NCBI GenBank assembly: GCA_035362335.1 | Contig: DAOSDL010000002.1 | Span: 1 to 64,000, forward strand | Direction of reading: 5' to 3' | DNA length: 64,000 bases | Source: JAOSJT01 sp035362335 | GTDB taxonomy: Bacteria > Bacteroidota > Ignavibacteria > SZUA-365 | In this document: piece by piece, positions 34,913 to 44,581 of the stretch | Layout: each line of letters opens with the position of its first letter | Position numbering within the stretch: the first letter of the stretch is position 1 | Notes under the pieces: model-generated | What the model was told of the DNA's origin: nothing | Database searches by the model: none | The model's input: only the letters and a program-made list of their open reading frames with translations | Program-made: the position numbers and the translations under genes

Positions 34913-35824
34913 ATGAAAAATGCACACGCCTTTCTTCTCGCCTTCTTCTTCATCGCCCTGCTCCAGGGCTGCACCGACCGTCCGCGGGATCAGCGTCCGC
35001 TGGTGGTCACCAGCATTCGACCCCTCGCGCAATGGATACAGGGGGTGGCCGGCGAGCGTGTGCGTGTGCTGGCAGTGCTGCCGCCCAATGCCAATCCCCA
35101 CACCTTCGAACTCCTGCCTCGGCAAATCGAGGAGGCCTCGACGGCAGACATGCTGGTGTTCATGGGCGCGGGATTGGAACCCTGGAGCGAGAAACTGCTC
35201 GCCAACATCACCGCCGCCGATCCCCTGCTGCTGCAGCTCAGCGAAGGCGAAACCCTGCTGCAGGAAATGCACGATCACCACGATCACGACGGACATGCGC
35301 ACGGAGGCGTACATGCGCTCGGCAATCCGCATCTCTGGCTGGATCCGCATTTCGCCATGCGTGCGGTGGAGCGCATACAGCAGGCGTTGAGCCGGCGCTT
35401 CCCCGCCCATGCTCCGGAATTCCGCGACAACGCCGCGCGCTACATCGATTCGCTGCGCGCGCTGGATGAGGACATCGCCCGCGCAAGCGCGCAATGGACG
35501 CACCGCGCCTTTGTGGCCGATCACAGTTCCTGGCCGTATTTCGCCCAACGCTACACGCTGCGCGATGCGGGAGCCATTGAGTCGCAACCCGGACGAGAGA
35601 TTTCGGCACGTGAAATGGCCGGGCTATCCACGCGCTTGCGCAATGAACGTATTCGCGCGCTGTTCGTGGACGTGCGCTCCACAGCCCGCGCCGTGAATCT
35701 GCTTGCCGAGGAAAGCGGCGCCCGCGTCGTGCGCCTCGATCCCCTGGGCGGCGTGCTCCCCAGCCACAGCTATATGGCACTCATGCGCGCCAACGTCGAC
35801 GCCATGAGCGAGGCCCTGCGATGA
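34913..35824 (+). CDS. znuA: Zinc ABC transporter substrate-binding lipoprotein ZnuA
   Basis: 303 residues from the ATG at 34913; GTG at 34907 is an alternative. Cluster A-I solute-binding protein anchored by the lipobox LLQGC. A His-rich loop (HDHHDHDGHAHGG) precedes GNPHLWLDPHFAM; the His of GNPHLW, the His of VADHSSWPYFA and the Asp of VRLDPLGG are the usual metal ligands. The His-rich loop favours zinc over manganese. It overlaps znuC by four bases. Confidence 0.92.
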   Translation: MKNAHAFLLAFFFIALLQGCTDRPRDQRPLVVTSIRPLAQWIQGVAGERVRVLAVLPPNANPHTFELLPRQIEEASTADMLVFMGAGLEPWSEKLLANITAADPLLLQLSEGETLLQEMHDHHDHDGHAHGGVHALGNPHLWLDPHFAMRAVERIQQALSRRFPAHAPEFRDNAARYIDSLRALDEDIARASAQWTHRAFVADHSSWPYFAQRYTLRDAGAIESQPGREISAREMAGLSTRLRNERIRALFVDVRSTARAVNLLAEESGARVVRLDPLGGVLPSHSYMALMRANVDAMSEALR

Positions 35825-36663
35825 GCAAGGAAGCGGATATCGTGCTCCGCAATGTGTCGGTGCGCTACGGCCATTTGCCCGCGCTCGACGACATCAGCGT
35901 CACTGTGCCACACGGCAGCTTTTGGGGCATCATCGGACCCAATGGCAGCGGCAAAAGCACACTGGTGAAAACCGTACTCGGCCTCATCGAGCCGTGGCGT
36001 GGCGAAGTGCTCACCTTCGGACGTCGTCCCAGCGAACTCGGCGAATTGCGCGCCCGCATCGGCTATGTACCGCAGTACAGCAGCATGGATTTTTCCTTCC
36101 CCATTCACGTGCTCGACGTGGTGGCCATGGGCCTGTACGGCGCGATGGGATTGTTCCGACGCGTCGGAAAAGCCGAACGCGAACGCGCCATGGAGGCCCT
36201 GCGTGTTGTGGGATTGGAGGAACTCGCCCCGCGGCATATCAGCGAACTTTCTGGCGGGCAGCGGCAGCGCGTGCTCGTGGCCCGCGCACTCGTCGTGGAA
36301 CCGCGTCTGCTGATTCTGGATGAACCCACGGCCGCACTGGATCACAGCTCGGCCGAAGGGCTGTACGAGTGGATCAATCAACTGCATGCCGCGCGCGACA
36401 TGACCATACTGCTCATCTCCCACGACATCGGCGTGGTGAGTCAGCATGTGGACTCCATCGCCTGCCTCAACCGTACGCTCGTCGCGCACGGTCGTCCGGC
36501 CGATGTGCTGTCCACGCCCACACTCGAAACCATGTACGGCTGCGGCGCGGTGCTGTTCTCCCATGGCGACATTCCGCACATGGTGGTCAAGCACGGACAC
36601 ACGCACGAGCACGGACATACCCATGATCACGGGCGCACGCACGAGCACGAAGGAGCGGACTGA
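35821..36663 (+). CDS. znuC: Zinc ABC transporter ATPase ZnuC with His-rich tail
   Basis: 280 residues. Walker A GPNGSGKST, signature LSGGQRQRV, Walker B LLILDEPTAALDH and switch His LISHDIGVV. The last 30 residues are rich in His (HTHEHGHTHDHGRTHEHEG), which is not usual for the ATPase subunit; it may hold zinc near the exit of the permease or sense it. It overlaps znuA by four bases and lies one base from the permease gene. Confidence 0.92.
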   Translation: MSKEADIVLRNVSVRYGHLPALDDISVTVPHGSFWGIIGPNGSGKSTLVKTVLGLIEPWRGEVLTFGRRPSELGELRARIGYVPQYSSMDFSFPIHVLDVVAMGLYGAMGLFRRVGKAERERAMEALRVVGLEELAPRHISELSGGQRQRVLVARALVVEPRLLILDEPTAALDHSSAEGLYEWINQLHAARDMTILLISHDIGVVSQHVDSIACLNRTLVAHGRPADVLSTPTLETMYGCGAVLFSHGDIPHMVVKHGHTHEHGHTHDHGRTHEHEGAD

Positions 36664-36664
36664 C

Positions 36665-37480
36665 ATGGACATGCTCACGCACACCTTCATGCAACGCGCG
36701 ATGATCGAGGCCGTGCTCGTAGGCGGCGTATGCGCGCTGATCGGCGTGTATGTGGTGCTCAATGGCCTTTCCTTCATCGGCGCGGGCATTTCGCATTCCA
36801 CGTTTGCCGGTGTGGGCTTCGGCCTGTTGCTGGGCATCGATCCGGTGTGGACCGCGCTCGCTTTTTCCATCGCCATCGCGCTCAGCATCGGTATGGTGAG
36901 CGAGCGCTCGCAGCTCACGCACGATACATCGGTGGGAATTTTCTTCGCCGCCACCATGGCGCTGGGTGTGCTGCTCATCGCACTGATGCGCAACACCTAC
37001 GTGGATATTTTCAGCTATCTGTTCGGAAACATCCTCGCGCTGACGCCCATGGACATCTGGATCAGCGCGGGCATGACCGTGCTCATCGCCGTGGTGATTT
37101 TCCTGTTCTACAAGGAATTGCTCGCCTTGAGCTTCGATGCCGAAATGGCCAGTGTGATGGGTTTGCCCGTGCGCTCCCTGCGCTACTTGCTGCTCGTACT
37201 CATGGCGCTGACAGTGGTATTGAGTGTGAAATCCGTGGGCATCGTGCTGGTCTCGGCGCTTATCGTCACACCCGCCGCCGCGGCGCAGCAACTCACCACG
37301 CGCTTTCATCGCATGGTGCTGCTGTCTCTGCTCTTCGGTGTGGGGTCGTCGGTATTCGGACTCGCGTTGTCCTATTGGATCAACGTGCCTTCGGGCGCCG
37401 GCATCGTGCTCACCGCCACCGCGGTGTTTTTCCTGGCCTGGGGTGTGTCGCCCCGACGCCGCCGCGCCGTGCGCGTATAG
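36665..37480 (+). CDS. znuB: Zinc ABC transporter permease ZnuB
   Basis: 271 residues from the ATG at 36665 (MDMLTHTFMQRAMIEAVL), with AAGGAG upstream. ABC-3 family permease with about eight helices: GVYVVLNGLSFIGAGISHSTFAGVG and SVGIVLVSALIVTPAAAAQQL are conserved blocks. A third gene of the znuACB operon. Confidence 0.92.
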   Translation: MDMLTHTFMQRAMIEAVLVGGVCALIGVYVVLNGLSFIGAGISHSTFAGVGFGLLLGIDPVWTALAFSIAIALSIGMVSERSQLTHDTSVGIFFAATMALGVLLIALMRNTYVDIFSYLFGNILALTPMDIWISAGMTVLIAVVIFLFYKELLALSFDAEMASVMGLPVRSLRYLLLVLMALTVVLSVKSVGIVLVSALIVTPAAAAQQLTTRFHRMVLLSLLFGVGSSVFGLALSYWINVPSGAGIVLTATAVFFLAWGVSPRRRRAVRV

Positions 37481-37507
37481 CCGCCGCGCGAGTACGACCG
37501 CTGCGTG

Positions 37508-37927
37508 CTAGCGCGCCATGAACCCGGCGTACACCAGCGGTAGCAGCACCATGACGGCCGCGATGCCCAGGCGCTTGAGTCCTGATGAGCGATACTGTTC
37601 CGCCGTTTTCTGCTTGAGCGAACTCACCATGCGGTCGCGGAAAAACGGCATGAAATGAAACGGCGTCATAAGGTCGAAGAGAATAATCATCGCGTACATC
37701 AGCGCATGATACCATTGCGCCGTTTCCATGACGAAATGGATCACGAGAAAGGCCAGCGCGAGACCGTTCAGTCCGAACGTGAGAAGCTCGAACACCCCCG
37801 GCTTGCCGCTGCGGTAGAATTCGATTTCGGCATTGCGGAAGGAATCCGGCATGGCCACGGCGCGCAGCGCGCTGCCGGCGTAGGACAGGAGAAAGGTAAC
37901 GAGTGCGAGCAGATCGAATGTTTGCAT
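37508..37927 (-). CDS. Membrane protein, unknown function
   Basis: 139 residues from the ATG at 37927 (MQTFDLLALVTF), preceded by CAAGG. Three or four hydrophobic segments. I do not recognise the family. It is convergent with znuB, 27 bp away, and divergent from the tricorn gene. Confidence 0.65.
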   Translation of the reverse strand: MQTFDLLALVTFLLSYAGSALRAVAMPDSFRNAEIEFYRSGKPGVFELLTFGLNGLALAFLVIHFVMETAQWYHALMYAMIILFDLMTPFHFMPFFRDRMVSSLKQKTAEQYRSSGLKRLGIAAVMVLLPLVYAGFMAR

Positions 37928-38033
37928 ACAACCTTGACCAATGATGAAACCTTGCGCAATATAATGATTTCCCTTCGATGGATGGCGCCATACGCCGCCA
38001 TCACCGCGGCAACCCGTTGCAGCGTGTACCTGC

Positions 38034-38078
38034 CAATCTGTGTGACATCCGTGCATAATCCGTGAATTCTGTGGTTTC
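38034..38078 (+). repeat. Phased RTCYGTG repeat, short copy upstream of the tricorn gene
   Basis: Words ATCTGTG, ATCCGTG, ATCCGTG, TTCTGTG spaced 11, 11 and 9 bp, ending 19 bp before the tricorn start codon. Confidence 0.7.
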
Positions 38079-38096
38079 CATATTCAAGAGCGTTCG

Positions 38097-41000
38097 ATGC
38101 ATACCATGATTCCTGTCCGCCGATCCTCCTTTTTCGCGACACCCGCGCTTACCCTCTTCCTCGCCTTCATCTTCGCGGTCGGTGCCATGGCGCAAGTCGC
38201 CGCGCCCGACACGCAGGGGCGCCGGTTGCTTCGTTTCCCCGACATTCACGGAGAGAACATCGTCTTCGTGCATGCGGGCGATATTTACACCGTCGACGCC
38301 CGTGGTGGCATCGCGCGGCAGCTCACCGCGCATGAGGGACAGGAACTGTTTCCCAAGTTCTCGCCCGACGGACGCTGGATCGCCTTCTCGGCCGAGTACA
38401 GCGGCACGCGGCAGGTGTACGTGATGCCCGCCGAAGGTGGCACGCCCCGGCAGCTCACCTGGTACAACGACGTCGGCGTGCTGCCCCCGCGCGGCGGCTA
38501 CGATCATCAGGTACTGGGATGGACCCCCGATGGAGCATCGGTACTCTTCCGCGCCAACCGCCTGCCCTGGGACGATCGCATGGGCCGCTTCTACACCATT
38601 CCATTCGCAGGCGGACTCGAGCGTCCGCTGGCCATACCGCAGGGTGGCACCGGCGAGTTCTCGCCCGACGGCAATCGCATGGTGTTTACGCCCATCTCGC
38701 GCGAATGGCGCACCTGGAAGCGCACGCGCGGCGGTCGCGCACAGGACATCTGGCTCTTCGATTTCCGCGACATCTCCGCCGAGCGCCTCACAGACCATAT
38801 CATGACGGACAATCAGCCGATGTGGATCGGCGACACGCTGTATTTCACCTCCGACCGTGAATTCACGCTCAACCTCTTCGCCATGGATGTGGCAACAAAG
38901 AGTCTGCGCAAGGTGACGCGGCACGACAGCTGGGATGTGTTGTGGCCCAGCAGCGGACCCGGAGGGATTGTGTATGAATGCGGCGGACGCCTGCACGTGT
39001 ACAATCCCGCCAACGGCTCCACGCGCGAAGTACCGGTGCGGGTATTGAGCGACGACCGCGGGACAATGCCGTATATGAAGAACGTGTCGGATTTCATCGA
39101 GGACATGGAAGTATCGCCCACGGCCAAACGCGTGCTCCTGTCTGCGCGTGGCGACCTCTTCAACGCGCCCGCCGAACACGGCCAAATCCGCCGCCTCACC
39201 AGCACGCCGGGCGTGCGCGAGCGCGCCGTGGCATGGTCGCCGGATGGCAAGACCATTGCCTACGTGTCGGACGAGTCCGGCGAATACGACATCCGTCTGC
39301 GTCCCGCCGATGGCAGCGGTGCGGCCCGCGTGCTGGCCAGTGCTGGCCTGAGCTGGATTTCGTCGCTCGCCTGGTCGCCGGATGGCGCGTGGATCGCTTT
39401 CGCGGACAAACTGCGCGGGCTCTGCCTTCTGCGTGTTTCGGATGGCAGTGTCCACGATGTGGCGCGCGGCCGGCGCGGCGAGATCAACCACTTCCGCTGG
39501 TCTCCCGACAATCGCTGGCTGGTGTACACCGACGCGGCGCCCAGCGATTTGAACGGTATCTGGGTGTACGCGCTTGAGAGCAAGGAAAAATCCCTGCTAA
39601 GTTCCGGCATGAGCAACGACTTCTCGCCGGTGTTTTCACGCGATGGACGCTATCTGTTTTTCCTGTCCAATCGCGACTTCAACCTCACCTTCAGCGCGCA
39701 CGAATTCCGCTACATGTACACCAATGCCACGCGCGTTTTTGCCGCCGCGCTGCATCCCGACACGCCGCCTCTGCGTCCCTGGCGGAGTGACGAGGAAGGT
39801 GCGGGCGAGGAGAAAAGTCCCCCATCTTCCGATGTGCGCATACAACCGGCGGGTTTTGCCGACCGCGTCGTGGCCCTGCCCGTGCCAGCAGCCGCCTATG
39901 GCAACCTCGAAGCCGGCGACGGTGCCGTGTTCTACGTCCGCATCAAGGACGACAACCGCACGTTGCTGCGCTATGACATCGCCGCGCAAAAGGAGGAAAG
40001 TGTCCTGGAAGGTGTGGGCGGTTTCGAATTGTCCCGCGACGGCAAAAGCCTGCTCTACCGCAGCGGCGGCAGTATCGGCATCGTGGCCGCGCGGCCGGGA
40101 CAGAAAAAGGGCGACGGCGCCATCGATTTGTCCAAGCTCGAAATGCGCATCGATCCGCGCGCCGAGTGGCGACAGATCTTCGCCGACGCCTGGCGCATCA
40201 TGCGCGATTGGTTCTACGATCCCGCCATGCACGGCGTGCAATGGGAGCGCATGCGCGAGAAATACGCCTCGCTGCTGCCCACCATCGGACGTCGCAGCGA
40301 CCTCGATGTGCTTATCGGTGAAATGATTTCCGAACTCAATGCCGGACACACCTATGTGGCGGCGGGCGACGAGGCGCGCGTCAAGCGCGTGGAGGGCGCA
40401 TTGCTGGGCTGCGAATTCGAGGATAGCGGTGAAGCGTACTACCGCATCGCCAAGGTGTTTCGTGGCGAAAATTGGCAAGAGCAGTTCCGCTCGCCGCTAC
40501 GCGAACACGGCAGCGAGGTGCCCGAGGGCAGTTGGCTCATCGCCATCGACGGCGAGGAAGTGCGGGCGGGCGACAATCCCTGGCGTCCACTTGAAGGCAA
40601 GGCCGGACGCACGGTGCTGCTGACCTTCAACGACAGACCGAGCAAGGAGGGCGCGCGCACCGTGCCCGTACGTCCCGTGACTTCGGAGACGAATCTCCGC
40701 TTTCTCGACTGGGTGCGGCGCAACCGCGAATGGGTGGACAGCGTGTCCAATGGCCGCATCGGCTACGTGTGGATACCCAACACCGCCGTGGAGGGCAACC
40801 GCGAGCTGTTCCGCTGGTTCTATCCACAGGCGAACAAGGACGCCATGATTTTCGACGACCGCTACAACGGCGGCGGTTTCATTCCCTACAACATGATCGA
40901 GCTGATCGACCGCCCCGTGCTGAACTTCTGGGCCCGCCGCAACGCCGAGCCCACCTCGGCGCCGGACGTTTTTCACAATGGACCCAAGGTGTGCCTCATC

Positions 41001-41357
41001 AACCACTACTCCTCCTCCGGCGGCGATGCCTTCCCGTACTATTTCCGCAAACGCGGACTCGGCACGCTCATCGGTACACGCACCTGGGGCGGACTCATCG
41101 GACTCACCGGGCAGCCGGGCTTTGTCGATGGAGGTGGCGTGAACGTGCCCACGTTCCGCTTCTTCGATACCAATGGCAAATGGGTGATTGAAAATGAAGG
41201 CGTCTCCCCCGACATCGAGGTCATCGACGCGCCCGACCTTGTGGCCCGGGGCAAAGACCCCTCGCTGGAGAAGGCCGTGGAAGTGCTGCTCGAGCAGTTG
41301 CGCACCGCAGCGCCCCGACGCCCGCCCACGCCCGTTCCACCAGACGAATCCCGTTGA
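38097..41357 (+). CDS. Tricorn protease homologue (S41 family)
   Basis: 1086 residues; an ATG at 38106 is an alternative start. A signal peptide ends near AMAQ. Residues 50-620 form beta-propellers with FSPDGRWIAF and WSPDGKTIAY blades. The core region (about 690-760), a PDZ-like stretch near 780-850, and a C-terminal S41 domain follow. The nucleophile Ser is in NHYSSSGGDAFPYYFRKRGLG, then GTRTWGGLIGLTG. Tricorn degrades oligopeptides; Bacteroidota homologues are exported. Length and order match the family. Confidence 0.92.
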   Translation: MHTMIPVRRSSFFATPALTLFLAFIFAVGAMAQVAAPDTQGRRLLRFPDIHGENIVFVHAGDIYTVDARGGIARQLTAHEGQELFPKFSPDGRWIAFSAEYSGTRQVYVMPAEGGTPRQLTWYNDVGVLPPRGGYDHQVLGWTPDGASVLFRANRLPWDDRMGRFYTIPFAGGLERPLAIPQGGTGEFSPDGNRMVFTPISREWRTWKRTRGGRAQDIWLFDFRDISAERLTDHIMTDNQPMWIGDTLYFTSDREFTLNLFAMDVATKSLRKVTRHDSWDVLWPSSGPGGIVYECGGRLHVYNPANGSTREVPVRVLSDDRGTMPYMKNVSDFIEDMEVSPTAKRVLLSARGDLFNAPAEHGQIRRLTSTPGVRERAVAWSPDGKTIAYVSDESGEYDIRLRPADGSGAARVLASAGLSWISSLAWSPDGAWIAFADKLRGLCLLRVSDGSVHDVARGRRGEINHFRWSPDNRWLVYTDAAPSDLNGIWVYALESKEKSLLSSGMSNDFSPVFSRDGRYLFFLSNRDFNLTFSAHEFRYMYTNATRVFAAALHPDTPPLRPWRSDEEGAGEEKSPPSSDVRIQPAGFADRVVALPVPAAAYGNLEAGDGAVFYVRIKDDNRTLLRYDIAAQKEESVLEGVGGFELSRDGKSLLYRSGGSIGIVAARPGQKKGDGAIDLSKLEMRIDPRAEWRQIFADAWRIMRDWFYDPAMHGVQWERMREKYASLLPTIGRRSDLDVLIGEMISELNAGHTYVAAGDEARVKRVEGALLGCEFEDSGEAYYRIAKVFRGENWQEQFRSPLREHGSEVPEGSWLIAIDGEEVRAGDNPWRPLEGKAGRTVLLTFNDRPSKEGARTVPVRPVTSETNLRFLDWVRRNREWVDSVSNGRIGYVWIPNTAVEGNRELFRWFYPQANKDAMIFDDRYNGGGFIPYNMIELIDRPVLNFWARRNAEPTSAPDVFHNGPKVCLINHYSSSGGDAFPYYFRKRGLGTLIGTRTWGGLIGLTGQPGFVDGGGVNVPTFRFFDTNGKWVIENEGVSPDIEVIDAPDLVARGKDPSLEKAVEVLLEQLRTAAPRRPPTPVPPDESR

Positions 41358-41394
41358 TGTATTCAAGAGAATAAGGAGCGTTTGGAGAGTAAGG

Positions 41395-41459
41395 AGGGGG
41401 GCTTCGTTGAGCCAGCGGGCCCGGAGGGCTTCGCCAACACCGAGGGCCCGGAGGGGGTC
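41395..41459 (-). repeat. CTCCGGGCCCTCGG-type repeat, reverse copy
   Basis: In reverse it reads CTCCGGGCCCTCGGTGTTGG and CGAAGCCCTC, the same words as at 56645-56673 and 56736-56764. One extra base separates the halves. It lies in the 657-bp spacer after the tricorn gene. Confidence 0.6.
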
Positions 41460-41633
41460 CCGGCTGCACGTCGCTGTACCTATGGGTTGACTCGATTGCC
41501 GGGGGCTAGTCCTCGCGATTCTGTTCGCTTGGTTTCGCTATGCAGCACCCGAGACACGGGATGGAAGCACAATTTCCTCCTCGCTACGGAACGCCCATTG
41601 AATGGCGAAACGAGACAACACCCTCCCGTCTCA

Positions 41634-41723
41634 TTGCGTCTCTGCTTCTCTGCGACCTTGCGTTCCATTCTCCTGAAGTCGGAAGGGATTTCAACGCAAA
41701 GGCGCCACGGTGCAAAGACGCAA
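41634..41723. repeat. Imperfect inverted repeat of GCAAAGACGCAA words
   Basis: Arms of 31 bases at 41634-41664 and 41693-41723 match at 23 positions when one is reversed, with a 28-base loop. Related GCGCAGAGACGCAAAG words are at 56618-56640. It may be a remnant of a small mobile or regulatory element. Confidence 0.45.
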
Positions 41724-41900
41724 ATAGTGGCAATTCTCACGAGCCCTGTCGTTTCTTGAAATGGAAACCTCCGGCCTGCTTTCGCCATTGCAGCACCCAG
41801 ACCACAAGCGGAATCCCCGTAAGTCATAGACAACATTGACACACATTTGCCATCCCAAATAGCATGGCGAAGTCAGGGTACTCCCGATCGAGTAAAAAAG

Positions 41901-41935
41901 CGAGCGCCAGGTTCAACACCCGGCGCTCGTTTTTT
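41901..41935 (-). terminator. Bidirectional terminator after ahcY
   Basis: CGAGCGCC (41901-41908) and GGCGCTCG (41922-41929), with TTTTTT on the right and AAAAAA just to the left, so it works on either strand. On the minus strand it is 80 bp past the ahcY stop. Confidence 0.8.
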
Positions 41936-41954
41936 CAACAGATATCCTCTGTTT

Positions 41955-41982
41955 CTTTACTCTTTACTCTTCACTCTTTACT
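41955..41982 (-). repeat. GAGTAAAGAG-type word repeat, copy 2 (reverse)
   Basis: Reads TTACTCTTTACTCTTCACTC on the plus strand, between the terminator and the end of ahcY. Same words as the other copies, in opposite orientation. Confidence 0.5.
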
Positions 41983-42014
41983 TGAATTTCCGACGTTTCA
42001 CAACTCAGAATCAC

Positions 42015-43295
42015 TCAAGTGCCCGCCGAGAAGTCATTCATGTACGCGATCTGCTCCGGAGTGAGCTTATCGATCTTGTAGCCCATCGTCGACAGTTTCA
42101 GCCGCGCGATGTCCTGATCCTGCGTCACGGGAATGTCATGCACGCCCACGTCCAGGCGCTTGCCCTTGCGGGCGAGTTCGGCCAGGCGTACCTGCGAGAG
42201 GAATTGATTGGCGAAGGACATGTCCATCACCTCGGAGGGATGGCCCTCGGCGGCGGCGAGATTCACCAGGCGGCCTTGCGCCAGCAGATACACGCGATTG
42301 CCGCTTTTCTTGATCGTGTATTCCTCGTTGTTCTGGCGGATGAGGCGCTTGCCCTTGGCCACTTTTTCCAACTCGGGGATATTGATCTCGCAATCGTAAT
42401 GCCCGGTGTTGCACACGATGGCGCCGTCCTTCATCGAGAGGAAGTGGCGCTCGCGAATCACATCCTTGACGCCGGTGGCGGTGATGAACACGTCGCCGAT
42501 TTTCGCCGCCTGATCCATTGTCATCACCTCATGCCCTTCCAGCGTGGCTTTCAACGCTGCTGTGGGTTTGATTTCGGTGACGATGGTGTTGGCGCCCAAG
42601 CCCTTCACACGATCCGCCACGCCCTTGCCGCAATGACCGTAGCCGGCCACCACCACATTCTTTCCTGCGAAGAGAATGCTGGTCGCGCGCAGAATGCCGT
42701 CGAGCGTGGACTGACCGGTGCCGTACACATTGTCGAAGTCCCATTTCGTCTCGGCATCATTCACCGCGATGATCGGGTACTGAAGCTGGCCCGCGTCGGC
42801 CATCGCGCGCAGACGCTGCACGCCGGTGGTGGTTTCCTCGGTACCGCCCAGGATTTCGGGGATGAGTTTGCGATGCTTGTTGTGAATGGTGAAAATCAGA
42901 TCCGCGCCGTCATCCAGCGTGAGATTGGGCTTGAAGTCCAGCGTGCGCTCGATGGCCCAGTAGAACTCTTTCACGCTCATGCCATGCCAGGCGTAAATCG
43001 AGGTGCCCGCGGCGGCGAGCGCGGCAGCCACTTCGTCGTTGGTGGACAGCGGATTGCAGCCACTCCAGCTCACTTCCGCGCCCGCGGCGGTGAGCGTTTC
43101 CACCAGCACGGCGGTTTCCTTCGTCACATGCAGGCAGCCGGCAATGCGGAAACCCGTCAGCGGTTTGCTCTTGCTGTATTTTTCGCGCAGCGCCATGAGC
43201 ACCGGCATGCGGCTCTCGGCCCATTCGATTTTCTTGCGGCCCTCATCGGCCAGCTTGATGTTCTTGACCTTGTAGTTCTTCGAGGCGTTTGCCAT
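42015..43295 (-). CDS. ahcY: Adenosylhomocysteinase
   Basis: 426 residues. Splits S-adenosylhomocysteine to adenosine and homocysteine, removing the product of methyl transfer. The NAD-binding VVAGYGHCGKGVADRVKGLG and the substrate residues in GCLHVTKETAVLVETL and VNDAETKWDFDN are intact, as is the C-terminal part of the family. Long insert forms exist elsewhere; this is the short bacterial type. It follows metK by 30 bp, so the two work as a methyl-cycle operon. Confidence 0.95.
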   Translation of the reverse strand: MANASKNYKVKNIKLADEGRKKIEWAESRMPVLMALREKYSKSKPLTGFRIAGCLHVTKETAVLVETLTAAGAEVSWSGCNPLSTNDEVAAALAAAGTSIYAWHGMSVKEFYWAIERTLDFKPNLTLDDGADLIFTIHNKHRKLIPEILGGTEETTTGVQRLRAMADAGQLQYPIIAVNDAETKWDFDNVYGTGQSTLDGILRATSILFAGKNVVVAGYGHCGKGVADRVKGLGANTIVTEIKPTAALKATLEGHEVMTMDQAAKIGDVFITATGVKDVIRERHFLSMKDGAIVCNTGHYDCEINIPELEKVAKGKRLIRQNNEEYTIKKSGNRVYLLAQGRLVNLAAAEGHPSEVMDMSFANQFLSQVRLAELARKGKRLDVGVHDIPVTQDQDIARLKLSTMGYKIDKLTPEQIAYMNDFSAGT

Positions 43296-43325
43296 GCGTG
43301 GAATGTCTCCGTGTATGAAATGAAA

Positions 43326-44474
43326 TTATGCCAATGCTTTCTTGATATCCTTGACCATGTCGAGACGCTCCCAGGTGAATTCCTTCTCGTCGCGTCCGAA
43401 ATGTCCATAGGCCGCCGTGGCGCGGTAAATGGGGCGCCGCAGCTTCAGGCGCTCGATGATGCCGTTCGGCGTCATGTCCACATTGCGCAGCACCCAGCGT
43501 TCGATGTCGCGGTCGCTCGCGCCGTTCTTGCTTGTGCCGTGCGTGTCGATATGCACCGACACCGGCTTGGCCACGCCGATGGCGTATCCGATCTGAATCG
43601 TGCATTCGTCGGCCACGCCGGCGGCCACGAGATTCTTCGCCAGATGCCGTGTGGCATAGGCCGCGCTGCGATCCACCTTCGAGGGGTCCTTGCCGCTGAA
43701 CGCCCCGCCGCCGTGCGGAGCCCAGCCGCCGTAGGTGTCCACAATGATCTTGCGACCGGTGAGACCGCTGTCGCCGTGCGGACCGCCGATTTCGAAGCGT
43801 CCGGTCGGATTCACATGCAGCTTCACCTTGCCGTCGAGCATATGCGCGGGAAAGACCTCACCCAGCACATGCGTGATCACATCTTCGCGGATGCGCTTTT
43901 GCGACACATCGCTGTCGTGTTGCGTGGAGAGAACGATGGTGTGCACGCGCGTGGCGCGGCGGCCTTCGTACTCCATGGTCACCTGCGACTTGGCGTCGGG
44001 ACGCAGATACGGCATGACCTGCGGATACTTTTTGCGCAAATCCGCCAGGCGGCGCACCAGCTTGTGCGCGAACACAATGGGTTGCGGCATGAATTCCGGC
44101 GTGGCGTTGGTGGCGTAGCCGAACATAATGCCCTGATCGCCCGCGCCGCCGGTTTTCACCCCGCGGTAGATGTCGGGCGACTGCTGGTGAATATGCGAGG
44201 CGACGCCGCAGCTGTCGGCATCGAAGCGGTATTTCGGATCGGTGTAGCCGATTTCACGCACCGTGCGGCGTACGATTTCCTGCACATCCACATACGCGCT
44301 GGTGGTGATTTCGCCTCCCACCAGGACGAAACCCGTGGTGGTGAAGCATTCGCAGGCCACGCGCGCCTGTGCATCCTCGGCGAGAATGCTGTCGAGCACG
44401 GCGTCGCTGATCTGGTCGCAAACCTTGTCGGGGTGACCCTCGGAAACCGATTCCGAAGTGAAGAGATAGGACAT
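43326..44474 (-). CDS. metK: S-adenosylmethionine synthetase
   Basis: 382 residues from the ATG at 44474 (MSYLFTSESVSEGHPDK). Joins ATP and methionine. GHPDKVCDQISDA, GAGDQGIMFGYAT (ATP-binding) and GGGAFSGKDPSKVDRSAAY (phosphate-binding loop) are conserved. The upstream frame is open to 44627 but carries no family sequence. The leader holds nested inverted repeats, see 44484-44581. No strong ribosome-binding site. Confidence 0.95.
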   Translation of the reverse strand: MSYLFTSESVSEGHPDKVCDQISDAVLDSILAEDAQARVACECFTTTGFVLVGGEITTSAYVDVQEIVRRTVREIGYTDPKYRFDADSCGVASHIHQQSPDIYRGVKTGGAGDQGIMFGYATNATPEFMPQPIVFAHKLVRRLADLRKKYPQVMPYLRPDAKSQVTMEYEGRRATRVHTIVLSTQHDSDVSQKRIREDVITHVLGEVFPAHMLDGKVKLHVNPTGRFEIGGPHGDSGLTGRKIIVDTYGGWAPHGGGAFSGKDPSKVDRSAAYATRHLAKNLVAAGVADECTIQIGYAIGVAKPVSVHIDTHGTSKNGASDRDIERWVLRNVDMTPNGIIERLKLRRPIYRATAAYGHFGRDEKEFTWERLDMVKDIKKALA

Positions 44475-44483
44475 GCCTGTATT

Positions 44484-44581
44484 CCGCGGTTTGATAAACA
44501 AAACGAACTGTACCTGTACGATTCCCCCGGTGATCCAGCAGCTTACAGGCGCCGTACCGGTCCGTGCCGCACAAACCGCGG
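44484..44581 (-). promoter_or_regulatory. Candidate structured leader of metK
   Basis: CCGCGGTTT (44484-44492) and AAACCGCGG (44573-44581) form a perfect 9-bp outer stem whose 3' arm is about ten bases before the metK start. Inside, CCTGTA (44513-44518) pairs with TACAGG (44544-44549), while GTACG (44516-44520) can instead pair with CGTAC (44553-44557): two exclusive folds. I do not recognise any known SAM or SAH riboswitch. Confidence 0.35.
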
